Shown: positions 26,925-40,416, counted from the first letter of the stretch. The stretch: DNA of 64,000 nt from Xestospongia bergquistia (GCA_963965975.1 OZ014412.1:498501-562500); one strand, 5' to 3'. Translations and numbers: made by a program. Notes: a model not told the origin generated them from the letters alone.

Positions 26925-28496
26925 TGGCTATGATGGAAATTAAATGAACAAATATTAACACAAACAATGCAAATTTATAGTATAAAATAAAGTTGTTTTA
27001 TATCCATTTGTTTATAATTAATAATATGTTTTAGAGGTATGATAATAATTAGTAAAAGCTTTATTGTTGTCTCAATACATAGTGAGGTCAGATGACTAAT
27101 GCTAGGCATTCATCATGGGAATTTAAATAATAACAAATGATTTAATTATATACTGACATATAAACAATGAAAATAACAACACATGTTATTTGCTATTGTG
27201 AATAGCTGCTACTCATAAAAGAATCATGATAATAGAATACAGTGTTACTATTCTTATCCTTTATACCTTGATACAATTTGTTTAATTCTTGATTGACCCT
27301 ATGTACTATAGTGTATTAACAATAGTAAGGCTAGAAATTTTAGTAGCTAGGGCTACTAAGTTTGCCAGTGATCTCAAGTGCAACACAATGTTAAGTGTAT
27401 TAATATTAGTAATGTCCTGTATGTTTTAATACCAAAGAGAGAATCAATGGTTTGTGAGTCAGTTAGTTGCCTACTAGTAAGAAATATGCGAATGATAATT
27501 GAGTTATGACTAACTCAGTAGCTGATAACAGGTCATAATTTATCATGAGCATTGCTCATAAGCTAATTCTATCTTGTATCATTGGAATGACCTTGTAATT
27601 TGAACTCAGCACTTTCTCATATACATTGTATTGCACTTGAGATCACTGGCAAACTTAGTAGCCCTAGCTACTAAAATTTCTAGCCTGTGTTCATATTATC
27701 AATGGCATTACAAGCTTACCTTACTCTTTAGCAAGTTCGCTCTTCGTCTCTAAAGAAGGATGATGCTGCAATTGGGGGAGGGTGTTAGCTAAACTAAGCA
27801 AAGGTGTCATTAATTGATGTGTCAGATCTAAAACGTACCAAGATGTAGTCTCCTTTCCTCATTTAGGATAAGCAAATAAAAAGATCATTTATTTCAACCT
27901 GTAAGTCAGCAATGGCAGATCTAGAGACTAGGGGGCTGCACAGGCAACCCCCTTTTTATTCTATAATAATATTCATGGCAATCATCAAAGTCAACACTAT
28001 GGTATATAATTACTACTTTAAGTATATTCATAGCAATTTCTTGGAACCACACCTTATAATTAAAAGTGTGCGCTATGAATAATAAATTTTATGAAAATTT
28101 ATTAAGCTTTAAAATTTAGGTCTGTGGACCCCCTACTTCTACACTCTGTATCCCCTGCATGGTGATCAGTCATCACTGGTATCAGATATTACTAAAAAGA
28201 AAGGTTGCCAAGTAAGAAAGATTATGATATATTTTTGCTGAGATATTCAATGTTTTATGTCAATACATTTGAGGGAGTGCATACTTGTCACAACTATGCA
28301 TTGTTCCTTATCATAATTTTCTTTATAGCAACTATGTTAGACCAAAATTGCACAATAAGAACTTTTTGTTGGACTGAGTCACATCTCCTTATGAGTATAA
28401 TCACAAATACTAGTTGGTTACAAAAAAAACAATCAGTTTTAACAGCATATTTAATAAAAGAATGCTGCTAAATTATTACAAGTCAACTTATAACAA
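26925..28496. other. R6 5' flank
   Basis: Contains the inverted repeat at 27328-27686. The remainder to about 27900 is similar to the 5' flanks of R4 and R7. An 88-codon open frame at 28205-28471 has no family or splice support and I do not call it a gene. Confidence 0.5.
27328..27686. repeat. Inverted repeat bracketing ordinary flank sequence
   Basis: The arms are about 27328-27390 and 27624-27686, almost perfect reverse complements, starting AGGCTAGAAATTTTAGTAGC. The sequence between them is ordinary flank sequence, partly shared with 13920-14050, 34900-35060 and 46560-46860. Those copies have only the right-hand arm or none. No clear target-site duplication surrounds the unit. Confidence 0.85.
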
Positions 28497-28580
28497 ATAG
28501 CTTGTTAGTGCAACATCAACATTGTACTGACTTTCTTTATTATCATCAGCAATAATGTTGGACACAGTGATCCATGATAC
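28497..28580 (+). pseudogene. Tiny relic of receptor exon 8
   Basis: The segment around AATAATGTTGGACACAGTGA matches the end of exon 8 (coding AGHSDP). No other exon lies nearby. Confidence 0.5.
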
Positions 28581-29209
28581 TTAAAATCTGATTGATTTAA
28601 CTATTACATTGTTATATGCTAGTATAATAAAATGTACCACTAATATGATTACTAATGTTTAATGAAATTAACTGTTTATATTGTTACGTAAGCATTAATA
28701 CATTAATAATCAAAACAACATTATTCTTACTTTTGCTTTAATCTGTAAATCTCTCAAAATATTGCATACTAGTCCTCTAGTAGTACATATACTTCTACAA
28801 ATAATTACATAATAGAGACAGTCAATTATAAGATATTAGCTACAACATAGAAATTACAATCATAACAGTTGCATAGTCAATGTTTTTTTGATATATGCAT
28901 ATATGTGATGCTTGTATTCCACATCTTGTTAATATGTATTATACATGTCTATAGTCAATGTACCAACCCAATCATGGTATTATTTTACATGTCAAACTTA
29001 CACATCTATATTAAAGTATTATTTCTATATTAAAGTTTAAATTATTAACAGCATTTTAAATAAAAATTGTTCATTAACTATTTATATGTACATGTTATGA
29101 TTATTGCTAAGTAATAGTATTGTTATCTCTTGGTAACTAAGGATCACTCATGATAAGACCTGTTATTAAATAATAAAATCATGTTATATAATATATATAA
29201 GAGAGTACT
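28581..29209. other. Third copy of the R4/R6 3' flank
   Basis: No gene. From about 28745 it is similar to 10220-10680 and 23670-24110. Confidence 0.5.
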
Positions 29210-30730
29210 TACTGTCATGATAATCAGACTGTGCTCTGATATAACTGTGGGAGAGTGGTATTTGATGTTTTATCAACTGATGCTTCAGTTTTATGTGCAG
29301 TTAGTGAATTTAGAGTTAAAGAAATAATTTTCTGATTTTCCTATTGATGAACAAAAGTCATATTGTTGTCCTATGAACAAATATTAATAGAACATCGGAG
29401 ATATTAACTAACGTTTTAGCTTTGAGCACTTACAAATGCATGACAATTAAAATCATTATTGTAATGATCATAAATATAAAAGATGAAACAGCAAACAAAT
29501 ATAACTAAAAGTAATTTAAAATCAACATTAATATAATTTAAAAAAATAATTGTTTTACTCACACTAACACAAGATGACTTAGCAAATGGAGTAAATGCAC
29601 ACTCCGCGCACGTGGTCTTAATGTCTATTAGGTCACTCTCATTTCTCAAACCATCTATCCATATATAGGTAAATTTCCTAAGTCCTTCTACTATACAAAT
29701 TTGTTTATAATATTTTATTCATTCCTCATAATATATACTTCAATTCCAATGTTGTTCTTGCTCCTCCCACCCTCTAAAATAAATCCAATTCTGCTACACC
29801 GACTTCCCTCTCTTCATTCTTCCCTAATGTCTCCTCACAATATGGAACACCCTTCTTCCCTGTGTCAGATTTAAACTCTGCTTTATAACATTTATTCATG
29901 TAACATCAATTTAAACCAAATAAAAAGTCAACATAAAAATATATAATTTTATGTATACATCTATTAATTTTGATGTTCTTTATATATTAACAGTTGCTAT
30001 TGTAAATCCATTGTGTTAAAAAATAGAACTACCATATACAGTGGTAGTACCATTTATAACATCATATACACTTATATCATATAATAATATCAATATATTA
30101 TATGATATCACTATCTCTTACTTAAAGTGCATATATCTTGGTTGATTTACTTAATGAGGTAAGCTAAATATTAACAAACAATAATAATATTTTAACACTA
30201 CTATACTGCTGGTATAGCTGATACTGTAATAGTTTGAGGAACTGAAATATAACAGAAATTTAACATCACTGTATAACATAATATGTTACCTCTAGCAATA
30301 CAGAATGTGGTATTATTACTATCTCCTATACCAACTCCATTAATACCAGAGACATATACAGTAGTTATATCACAGTAGTCACTATTCAAGATGTACTCAG
30401 TAGTATTAACTGTGTCTATAAGTGTTCCTTAATCATCATTGATGTTATATCCAGTGATAGGTACATTATCCAATGTATATGGTGCAGACCACATCAGTGA
30501 CACACTAGATCCATTGAGAACTGTAGCAGTTAGATCTTTAACAGGAGCTAGTAAACCTACATCAATATATCATAAAATATGACATCTATAACATTAGCTT
30601 ACCTTGTATTCTTAATACAGCAATGTTACTGGTTATTATCTCTGAATCAATAACTCTACATATTAGTGTTGTAGTTATCTTCAAATGTTGTAGCTAACAA
30701 GACTTGTCTTTTTACAATTGAAATTTTCTC
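29210..30730 (-). pseudogene. Decayed R4/R6-type receptor
   Basis: Minus-strand remnants in family order. An Ig-exon stub (about 30604-30720) is missing most of its 5' part. An FN3 exon (about 30295-30560) has a nonsense codon where GATCAAGG became GATTAAGG (near 30430). Exon 4 remains (about 30195-30240). Exons 5-8 are gone. Two separated bits of the four-cysteine exon remain (about 30040-30090 and 29560-29625). A transmembrane-like stretch (about 29430-29520) and a tail like R6 (about 29225-29340) follow. A dead third copy of the R4/R6 lineage. Confidence 0.85.
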
Positions 30731-31123
30731 CTGATGTGTAAATAATTCCTATATTATTTACTTAAGCAAATTAAAAATTATTCCAAAGTGTGGTTATTAT
30801 CATTAGTACAAAGATCAGGTAAAACAATAAAGATATTAATGTAGTACACAGATTTGTCTCATACCAACAACTGTAAATAATAATTTATTTAATTAATAAT
30901 TTGAGCCTATTTATTTAAACCAAACACTGTTATTGTAAATATAATTATTGACTCAAGTATTTCTTTCATAGTCACATATGATATGATCTGAGACAATCCT
31001 TTTATGGATTAGTTGTCATTTCATGACAATTTTTTATCATTGATAGTGTGTAATTTAAAAAACATATTTTGAATTTTTAAAAAATTACTTCTGTTCAGGT
31101 AGATATAACTGTTAATATATTAA
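30731..31123. other. R7 3' flank
   Basis: No gene. Parts (about 30810-31120) resemble the R12 3' flank (about 62290-62520). Confidence 0.45.
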
Positions 31124-34100
31124 CTATAAGTATGTACTAATAGTATTATCTCTTGGTAACTGATGATCTCTCATAACAAGACCTACAATAAAGTCATATT
31201 ATGTAATATATTATAAGAGTACTTACTGTCATGATAGTTCTCAGGAGAGCCTTCAATATGACCAGGTGATGGTTTTTCATTATGATATCCTATCTGGTGT
31301 TGAGGTGATATCTCTACTTCACTGGTACTGGTAAGAGAAGGAGATGTTAGTCCTCTAGTGATCTCTTTATCATTGGACATTTGTTTGGTAGTATCTGATG
31401 TCTTGTTACTTTTAGCTGGTATAGGAGGTAGTATATTATCATCTTGTACATTAGCTGGTATAGGAGGTGGTATATTATCATCTTGTACATTAGCTGGTAT
31501 AGGAGGTGGTATATTATCATCTTGTACATTAGATGATGGAGGATGTTGTTCTGTAGAAACTCCAAAATCTTCTACTTTAACATTCTCAGAACTCTTAGTA
31601 TACTTTATTGACTGAGCACTAACAATCTATAATATTAATAATAATAGTAATAATATTAATAATGTATCATATAATAACTTACTGATGGTCTATTATCAGC
31701 ATATGCTAATAAACTATCATCATTGTTTTTACTTTTTCCTATGAACAGTTTCAATACGATGTTATATAACTAAATTAACTCACTTCTCTTCCTATAATAT
31801 AGTATACAACCAACAAAAGATGTTATGATCACTATGATCACTATGATAACTACACCTCCAACTCCAACGCTAACACCAATAATCACTATTATATTATAAA
31901 TAATATAGTAGTTATTAAATTATGGACTTACATGTTTGTGATGTAGTTGGTAATGTTGTATTCATATTATTTTTTGGCGTAGCAGTTGTTGCCATGGTAA
32001 CTATATAATTAAAAGTTGCAAGCAAGTTATTATGGAATAAATCCTGTTGTGTTTCACAGTAAGCAAGTAATGAAATATTCTAACTTACTTGTAGTTGGTA
32101 ATATACTTGTAGTAGATATATCAGTTATTACAATATCTCTTAATATTATAGCTGGTAATATTGATGTTAGTGGTATATCATTCTCCACATCATATACATA
32201 GACTGTATAATTACCAGCTGGGAGATTGTCAATACAACCTTGTACAGTAAGATCTTTTGGACTGTTTTTAGTAAATGTTTTGTTCATTGAAGTCACTCCA
32301 ATCACACTAACATAACATGACTTAGCAGATGGAGCAGGTGAAAACACACACTCCACACATATAGAATTACCATTAGGGTAAGCAGTAGCATTTATAACAT
32401 CATATGTACCTATATCATATAATAATATCAATATATTACATAATATCACTATCTCTTACTTAGAGTACGTATCAATTGATCACTGTGTCCAGCATTATTA
32501 CTGAAGATAATAAAGAGAGTACATTGTTGATGTCGAGGGACCAACAGATTATCTGTTATGTTAATAAGTTCATTTGTATAGTTCACCAGATATGTTATAT
32601 TAAATATAACTACATCATCACATTGTACAGTGACTGTAGCATTCTCTGGAGCTTCAGATGAACATTCCACAATAATCTACAGTAACTATGATATCATATA
32701 GTAACCACTATTGGATAGACTCACTGGTATATTAAACATCAACTTGACTTCATTATTTATATAGGACAGAATAGTAAATGTAGTATTTTCTTTAGCAGAT
32801 CTTGGAACTAAAATGACATCATAAAATAAACACACATATTAGTTATTTCACTAACCTCTTTGAAAAGAGAAGGTACTATTGTTATGTTCTCCTTCACCCA
32901 GTTCATTTATACCATATATGGTATATGTATATCGATGATGAAATAATTCCTCATCTTCATACTTGTATTCATTTCCATTAATAGATACATTTTGTAATAA
33001 CATCTTGTTGACATCATCATATATCAGCAGTATATAGTAGGATATCTGGACTCTAGTGTCTACATTAGGAGGATCCCAACTGATAGTAATAGTAGTACAA
33101 TTGTCAAGTGATGAAGAGATATTGAGAACAGAAGTAAGAAAACCTGTCTCATACAAGAGATAATACACACACACAACATAACATGTGATATATAACTTAC
33201 CAAATGGAAATACATTGATAGTATGATCAAACTGTCCAGCTGGATTACTAAGAGTTACCTCAACAAGATATGTCCTCAAGTTAACAGGTGATGATATATT
33301 AACTATTATCAGTTGATTATTAACTAAAGAGAGTGTCACATCATGAGATAATATTTGTTGTAGAACATCATTAGAGTCCTTGATATTTACTGTAACATTA
33401 GTAGGATACTCACCAATACATAGACCACTGACCTAAAAGGTATAATTGAATCATAAAAGTTAATTTTTATGTTAAAAAGTACATATTATAGCAGCTATAA
33501 TACTATAAGGTGATATATAAGTTAATTGTGAATCTATAGTGATATTCATCGATTAAATTTTAGTAGATTTTTGTACTATGCAGACTAACATTGATGAACA
33601 CTTGAAATGAAACATTTTCTCCCTTTATTTTTGGAACAACAGACAATGGAATAGCTAGAGGAACTAAAATACAACTTAATGAAGCTTCTATCCATGTGGA
33701 AATATGATAATTATGTTACCTCTAGGTATATAGAACATGATGCTCTCACTATCTCCAATACCAGCTCCATTAATACCAGAGACATATACAGTAGTTATAT
33801 CACAGTAGTCGCCAGTCAGGATGTATTTTGTAGTATTAACTGTGTTTATAAGTCTTCCTTGATCATCATTGATGTTATATCCAGTGATAGGTACATTATC
33901 CAATGTATATGGTGCAGACCACATCAGTAAGACACTAGATCCATTGAGAACTGTAGCAGTTAGATCTTTAAGAGGAGATAGTAAACCTACATCAATATCA
34001 TAATAATATGACATCTATAACATTAGTTCACCTTGTATTCTTAATATAGCAATGTCACTATTTATATTCACAGGAAAACCGTATGCTATACATGATATAT

Positions 34101-34526
34101 TAGTATTGTTATTATCTTTTAAAGCTTTAGCTAATAACATTCTTCTCAGTTTACCACCATTAATAGGATATGCAGGTTGCTGAGTAAATCCTTTATTTAC
34201 AACATCTGATGTATCTGCTGAACTATCATTTACTTGAAAGTCAATTAAATCAGCAACACCTTCACAAGTAAAACTAACTGTTGAGTTAAGAGTGGTATTG
34301 ACTGACTGAGGATGAACAGTAATCTCTATATAAATAGAACACATCATTGAGTAGTGAAGATGTTGAAAGTAAGTTGTTATTACTCTCATCATCAGACAAG
34401 TAAGGAAAACTGATTTTAATGTTTCTCTATTATTATTGGTCTGAATAGATACTTACCAGCTGTTTGTACAAAAACTTGAGCAATACATGTCATCATCACA
34501 GTCATTAAGTGTAATGTGGACATCAT
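31124..34526 (-). CDS. R7: long-form Ig/FN3 receptor, proline-repeat tail C
   Basis: Exons from the start: 34457-34526, 34032-34325, 33720-33986, 33590-33663, 33201-33432, 32856-33143, 32725-32807, 32460-32676, 32089-32409, 31932-32000, 31784-31885, 31683-31738, 31227-31626, 31124-31182. The model closes at 843 aa, the longest here. The ectodomain is of the R4/R6 class (NDSSADTSDVVNKGF). The FN3 loop reads TGDYCDI. A helix (VIIVIIVIITSFVGCILYY) is followed by RKR. An adapter exon (phase 1 to 0) joins it to a long tail with three consecutive NVQDDNIPPPIPA units, GYHNE, ENYHD and C-terminal SLVMRDHQLPRDN. The tail exon begins IVSAQSIKYTKSS, so two exons that are separate in R10 and R11 appear fused and the ITIM segment is deleted. 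The PPPIP repeats may bind SH3, WW or EVH1 proteins (inference). Head to head with R8. Confidence 0.9.
31414..31530 (-). repeat. Three 39-base units coding NVQDDNIPPPIPA
   Basis: Three in-frame tandem copies inside the R7 tail exon; the last has one Pro-to-Leu change. Copy number differs among paralogues: one in R2, about three in R12, about one and a half in the broken copy at 54.2 kb, and three in the relic at 40.9 kb. Confidence 0.95.
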
Positions 34527-37008
34527 TGGCTTTGATGGAAATTGAAGGACAAATGGTAACACAAACAATGCAAATTTCTAGTATATAATAAAGTTGTTTT
34601 ATATGTATTTATATATAGTTAATAATATATTATGCACGTATGTAAGTCAGTTATAAAAGCTTCATTGATGTCCTATTATATATTGACGTCAGATGGCTAA
34701 TGCTAGACATTAATCATCGATAATTTAAACTTATAATAACAAATGCCTATGTATACTAGCATATAAACAATGAGAATAACAACGCATGTTATTTGACATT
34801 GTGAATAGCTGCATTTCATTAAAGAATCATGAGAGTAGAATACAATGTTACTATTGTTATCCTTTCTACCCTGGTACAATTTATTTAATGATTGATTGAC
34901 CCTATGTACTTATCATGAGCATTACTCATAAGCTAATTCTGTATTGCATCATTTGAATCACCTTGTAATATGAGCTCAGCGCTTTCTAACATGTACTTAT
35001 GTTGCATATAAGACTACAGGCAAACTTAGTAGCTCTACCTACTGAAATTTCTAACCTGAATGATATTACAAGCTTACCTTACGCTCCACCACAAATGGGC
35101 GTTGGCTTTTAGTGTGTAAAGAAGAAGGGTATGACTTCAATTGGGCGGGACCCAAGTAAAATTTGCAGGCTAAGCAAAGACTGTCATTAATTGATGGGAT
35201 AGATTCATACTCTCTTAAAACACTGTTGAAGTTAGCAGCACATTCACCAGAAATGTACGTTAAGTGTAGCTACACATGCGGCGGTTTTAAGATCCCCCTA
35301 TAGGAAGCACGAATGTGCTGGTAACTTCAGCAGAGTCTCTAAAACGTACTAAGGATACTACATCCTTTTCTCGTCTAGAGTAAGCAAGTGGAGAGATTAT
35401 TTATTTCAACCAGTAAGTCAGTCATCACTGGTATTGAATATTACTAGAAAGAAAGATTGTCAAGTATGAGAGATTTGATTGTACTTTTGATGAGATATTT
35501 AGTGTTTTATGTCAATACATTTCAATGAACATTCTGGTCCACCTCTACATAGACATCATTACATGTCTCTGATTACTTTTAATACTGTACATAATATAAC
35601 TCCTATTTGATGCTCCAAAATTGTTGATAGGTAATGAGTTCTACAATAATAAATTTCAAGATATAATTCAATGATTATTTAATTTATTAAGTTTCTTTTG
35701 ATATACTAGTAGGTTTGGTTCTAATGTTCATATTACTATTGTGTTAATTTTTGACTTCAGTATTGACTTTTATTATAACCAGTTCACAATATTATGTATT
35801 CTCATGTTATATACAACAATTGTATTGTTATTGTTATTGCTCAGACATCTTCTTCAGGTCTATTTAATTAAATGAAAATAATAACCTTTATATTATTAAT
35901 CTTTAAATTAAAAAGAATATTGTAACAGCTCCACCTGTTGATACGATACACCCACGCAAAATCAAACCACAAGAATGCCACTGTCAAGAACGTAAGGTTA
36001 ATTTCAGCAGAGTCTACTTGTAAGGTAAGCATGAATTTAAACAATACATATAAAATTATAATGTAAAGTACCACAATAGCAATCAACTTCAAGCTAACAA
36101 ACGTCTGGTACTGAGAAAACCTCAACTTTATCAAAGCCACTAGTGTTATAGAATTAAAAAGGCATCTTTCACACTTGAAATCTACATAGAAGTATTTTAA
36201 ATAATGTAACAATTAGAAATGTGTAAATGATCTAACAAATTTAATCAGCTTTATTCAAATATCAAAACCTTTTGAATTCATGATGGCACTGCTAGCCAAG
36301 AATTTAGTCACAAGCACCAATCATATAGTTAACTCAAATAAAAACCTAACTACAGTACATTCTCTCAGAAATTTGATTATATAGGCAATAAAAAGATATG
36401 ATAGGATGGAAAGGGTCTCTTGTGCCATAATACAATGTTTGATATGTAGTTTGTACCATAAATGTAACATTCACTATGACGAGAAAGTTAGGAACCTCAT
36501 TGCACGTAAATCTCTTTACAATGTCATCATTTGATTACTTATGTAGAATCAGTTTCATATCACATTTTTTAAAAGTACCATATGATTGGTAGCCCATGAA
36601 GTGACTATTTGTTACTGACCCGAGTAATAATTTCCTGTTATATCTGCCATGAGTAAACAATGTTAAACCATCCTTAAATAAATAAAATTATTATATTGTG
36701 TAATATACATACAAACACATATTACATGTAAACATCACACATACTCTAATCTGTGAGGCAGTGTACACTTTGCCATTGTGTTTAATGTGTTTGTTTTATT
36801 CCCATGCTAAAAAGGATTAATCCTTCATTTACTTAAATACAAAGTCCCATTTCAATATCTATACATTGACTTATATTCAAGAGATTGTCAACTACAAACA
36901 CCACATGATTGCTAAGTGTAATTGGTTATTTTCTTAAATTAAATGCCATCTGAATATCATATGGTACTGGGATTGTCATGACCTTCAGCTACATAAGAGA
37001 AAGCATAG
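34527..37008. other. Intergenic region between divergent R7 and R8
   Basis: No gene supported. Left part similar to 13539-14250 and 26925-27900, middle to 14330-14830. About 35870-36950 matches, in opposite orientation, 52580-53720 and 59980-61090. Carries the short terminal-inverted-repeat insertion at 35221. A 114-codon minus-strand frame at 35868-36212 lies in this repeated non-coding sequence and I reject it. Confidence 0.5.
35221..35335. mobile_element. Short TIR element (MITE-like)
   Basis: A 115-base unit whose ends are imperfect inverted repeats of about 27 bases (left CACTGTTGAAGTTAGCAGCA). It is absent from the matching site near 14210. It is flanked by similar TCT(C)TAAAA sequences, as expected of a target-site duplication. 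Non-autonomous DNA element, possibly hAT-like judging from the duplication length. Confidence 0.7.
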
Positions 37009-37078
37009 ACAACTAAGTAGTACTATATATTATGTAAAATAGTCATATATTATTTTGTTATTATAACAGTAGTCAGAA
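37009..37078 (+). promoter_or_regulatory. Conserved upstream block of R8
   Basis: Same AACTAAGTAGTACTATATAT block as upstream of R5, ending at the start codon, with an internal deletion of about 16 bases. Confidence 0.5.
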
Positions 37079-40000
37079 ATGATGTTTATCTTGCTCACTG
37101 TGATAATATCTATTATTGTAGATGTCCAATCAGTTGGTAAGTGTCATTATTTGATCATCATGATTACTATAACATTATATAGAGTTTACAGCTCATCCTC
37201 ATTCAGTCAATACTACTCTCAACTCAACAGTTAATTTTACATGTGAAGCTGTTGCTATTCTGATTGACTTCAGAGTCAATGATATGTCACTATCTATATC
37301 GGAAACAAATGTTACTAACAGAGGATTTATTCAAGAACCACAAGATCTGCTCAGTGTTGGTAATAAGAGAAGAGTATTATTAGCTAAAGCATTTGAAGAC
37401 AATAATAATACTAATATATCATGTAGAGCTTATGGCTCAATGAATATAGACAGTGACATTGCTGTATTAAGAATACAAGGTGAACTAATGTTATAAATGT
37501 CATATTATTACGATATATTGATGTAGGTTTACTAGCTCCTGTTAAAGATCTAACTGCTACAGTTCTCAATGGATCTAGTGTGTTACTGATGTGGTCTGCA
37601 CCATATACATTGGATAATGTACCTATCACTGGATATAACATCAATGATGATCAAGGAACACTTATAAACACAGTTAATACTACTGAGTACATCCTGACAT
37701 CTAGTAACGATGATCCATGTAATGTAACTACTGTATATGTCTCTGGTATTAATGGAGCTGGTATAGGAAATAGTAATAATGTCATGTACTATATTGCTAG
37801 AGGTAACATATTATGTTATACAGTGATGTTAGATTTTATGTTATATTTCAGTTCCTGAAACTATTCCAGTATCAGTTATACCAACAATAGAGGAAGATAA
37901 CGTTTTATTTCAAGTTTACATTGATGTCAGTCAGTAATATTTTGACACAAGCATTTCTTGTGTTGGTAATGTTGTAATTGTTAATACAACATACTATATG
38001 GACTAACAAGAACTGAATATGTAATACTATGATAACATTATGTACTATATAATTATAGTAATACTAGAGAGATAAAAGCTACTTTATATATCAACCAACG
38101 TAAACATTAATATGTTACTATATTCAACTAATTCGTATAGCATACATTAGTTGCTAAGTGTGGAATCTAGAGTTCATGTGAAGTACTAACTTTATAATTT
38201 GTTAGCTTGTAATAGTACAATATACCAACTAAACTAGATGACTAAACAATTATATCTTTAAAACATATACTATAGTAAGGACACTTTTAATCATAGACCA
38301 AAAATGTTTTATTTGCAGGCATAAGACCTAGAAGAAACTTATATAATTTTATTAAATATTTTGTGCATAATATTTTTAATATATTTTTAATTGTCATTGT
38401 GCGATGCTTCCTTTTTATCACTATCTACACTAGGTCTATAATCTATGTATTGGTGAGTATCCTAGTAATGTTATAGTAAATATCAAGGACTCTAATGATG
38501 TTATACAACAAACATTATCTTATGATGTCACACTGTCTTTAGTTAATAATCAACTGATAATAGTTAATATATCATCATCTGTTAACTTGAGGACATATCT
38601 TGTTGAAGTAACTCTTAGTAATCCAGCTGGACAGTTTGATGAAATTGACAATTCATCATTTCCATTTGGTAAGCTATATATATATATCACATGTTATATT
38701 GTGTGTGTGTATTATCTCTTGTATGAGACAGGTTTTCTTACTTCTGTTCTCAATATCACTTCATCACTTGACAATTGTACTACTATTACTATCAGTTGGG
38801 ATCCTCCTAATGTAGACAGTAGAGTCCAGATATCTTACTATATACTACTGATATATGATGATGTCAACAAGATATTATTACAAAATGTATCTATTAGTGG
38901 AAATGAATACAAGTATGAAGATGAGGAATTATTTCATCATCGATATACATATACCATATATGGTGTAAATGAACTGGGTGAAGGAGAACATAACAATAGT
39001 ACCTTCTCTTTTCAAAGAGGTTAGTTAAAATAGCTAATATGTGTGTTTATTTTATGATGTCATTTTAGCTCCAAGACCTTATAAAGAAAATACTACATTT
39101 ACTATTCTGTCCTATATAAATAATGAAGTCAACTTGATGTTTAATATACCAGTGAGTCTATCCAATAGTGGTTACTATATGATTATCATAGTTACTGTAG
39201 ATTATTCTGGAATGTTCATCTGAAGCTCCAGAAAATGCTACAGTCATTGTACAATGTGATAATGTAGTTATATTTAATATAACATATCTGGTAGAATATT
39301 CAAGTCAATCTATGAATATATCAGATAGTCTGTTGGTCCCTCAACATCAACAATGTATTCTCTCTATTATCTTCAGTAATAATGCTGGACAGAGTGATGC
39401 ATTGATATATACTTTAAGTAAGAGATAGTGATATTATGTAATATATTGATATTATTATATGATATAGGTACATATGATGTTATAAATGCTACTACTTACC
39501 CTAATGGTAATTCTATATGTGTGGAGTGTGTATTTTCATCTGCTCCATCTGCTAAGTCATGTTATGTTAGTGTGATTGGAGTGACTTCAAAAAACAAAAC
39601 TTTGTTTAAAAACAGTTCAAATGATCTTACTGTACATGGTTGTATTGATAATCTCCCAGCTGGTAATTATACAGTCTATGTATATGATGTGGAGAATGAT
39701 ATACCACTAACATCAATATTACCAGCTATAATATTAAGAGATATTATAATAACTGATATATTACCAATTACTACTACAAGTCAGTTTTAATATTAGTTAA
39801 AACAGTCTGTTAACTTGCTATATTTATTTAGAAATTCTCACGATCACATTATTAACTACAGATGAGATAACAATGACAACAAAATCTCAAAATATTTCTA
39901 GTATATAACACAATATTATATTGTTGTAATTACATCTTTCCTCCATCTTCCTTTAGTTATAATTACTCCCACTATGATTATTTACACTATACCAAGTTAT

Positions 40001-40416
40001 TCTACAGTAGTCATACCATCAAATAACACAATAACAGTGCCTGGATCTCAAAGTTATCTCAGTATGATATGATATAATAATTATTATAATTAAATGTTTT
40101 TATATAATTCTTCTCTCTCTAGTTATAATAGTTACCCCTGTGGTCAGTATCTTAATAATTTTAATAGTACTTATTATTTTCAGTGTTTTTGTAGTAGTTT
40201 ATTATAAAAAGAAGAAGAGACAAAGTATGTCTATATAATGTATTCATATAATTTAATATAATTAATATTCTTATAGAGTCTAGTACTAATGATCTTATAA
40301 TTGCTCAAGTTAATGTAGCATATGAAGATCCCAGACAATATCAAACAATAGTCTTGAATCAGAACACAGTTTATGGTCTTGTAATTAGAAATAGCAATAA
40401 TACAACTATAATCTAA
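37079..40416 (+). CDS. R8: long-form Ig/FN3 receptor, tail A
   Basis: Thirteen exons: 37079-37136, 37183-37479, 37527-37802, 37852-37925, 38434-38668, 38732-39019, 39069-39151, 39201-39417, 39468-39779, 39832-39900, 39957-40061, 40123-40224, 40277-40416. The model closes at 751 aa. The signal peptide begins with two ATG codons (MMFILLTVIISIIVDVQSVG); I use the first. The Ig exon matches R5, R10 and R11 (NDMSLSISETNVTNRGF). In the split domain DHTINVFPFG is replaced by DEIDNSSFPFG. It keeps the 35-codon stalk exon lost in R5 (TIPSYSTVVIPSNNT). The helix ends YYKKKKRQ. The tail has VAYEDP, QYQT and TVYGLV. The NPxY proline of R5 is replaced (NVAY), so a PTB site would be lost here. Head to head with R7; near-duplicate of R5. 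Confidence 0.9.

Noticed and set aside
28205-28471. 88-codon plus-strand frame
   Set aside because: No recognisable domain. The sequence is related to flanks of other receptors where it is not open.
31347-31565. Open frame with repeated MYKMIIYHLLYQL units
   Set aside because: It is another frame of the proline-rich coding minisatellite in the R7 tail. The same shadow occurs at 62759-62941.
35868-36212. 114-codon minus-strand frame
   Set aside because: Lies in a repeated intergenic segment whose other copies do not keep the frame.
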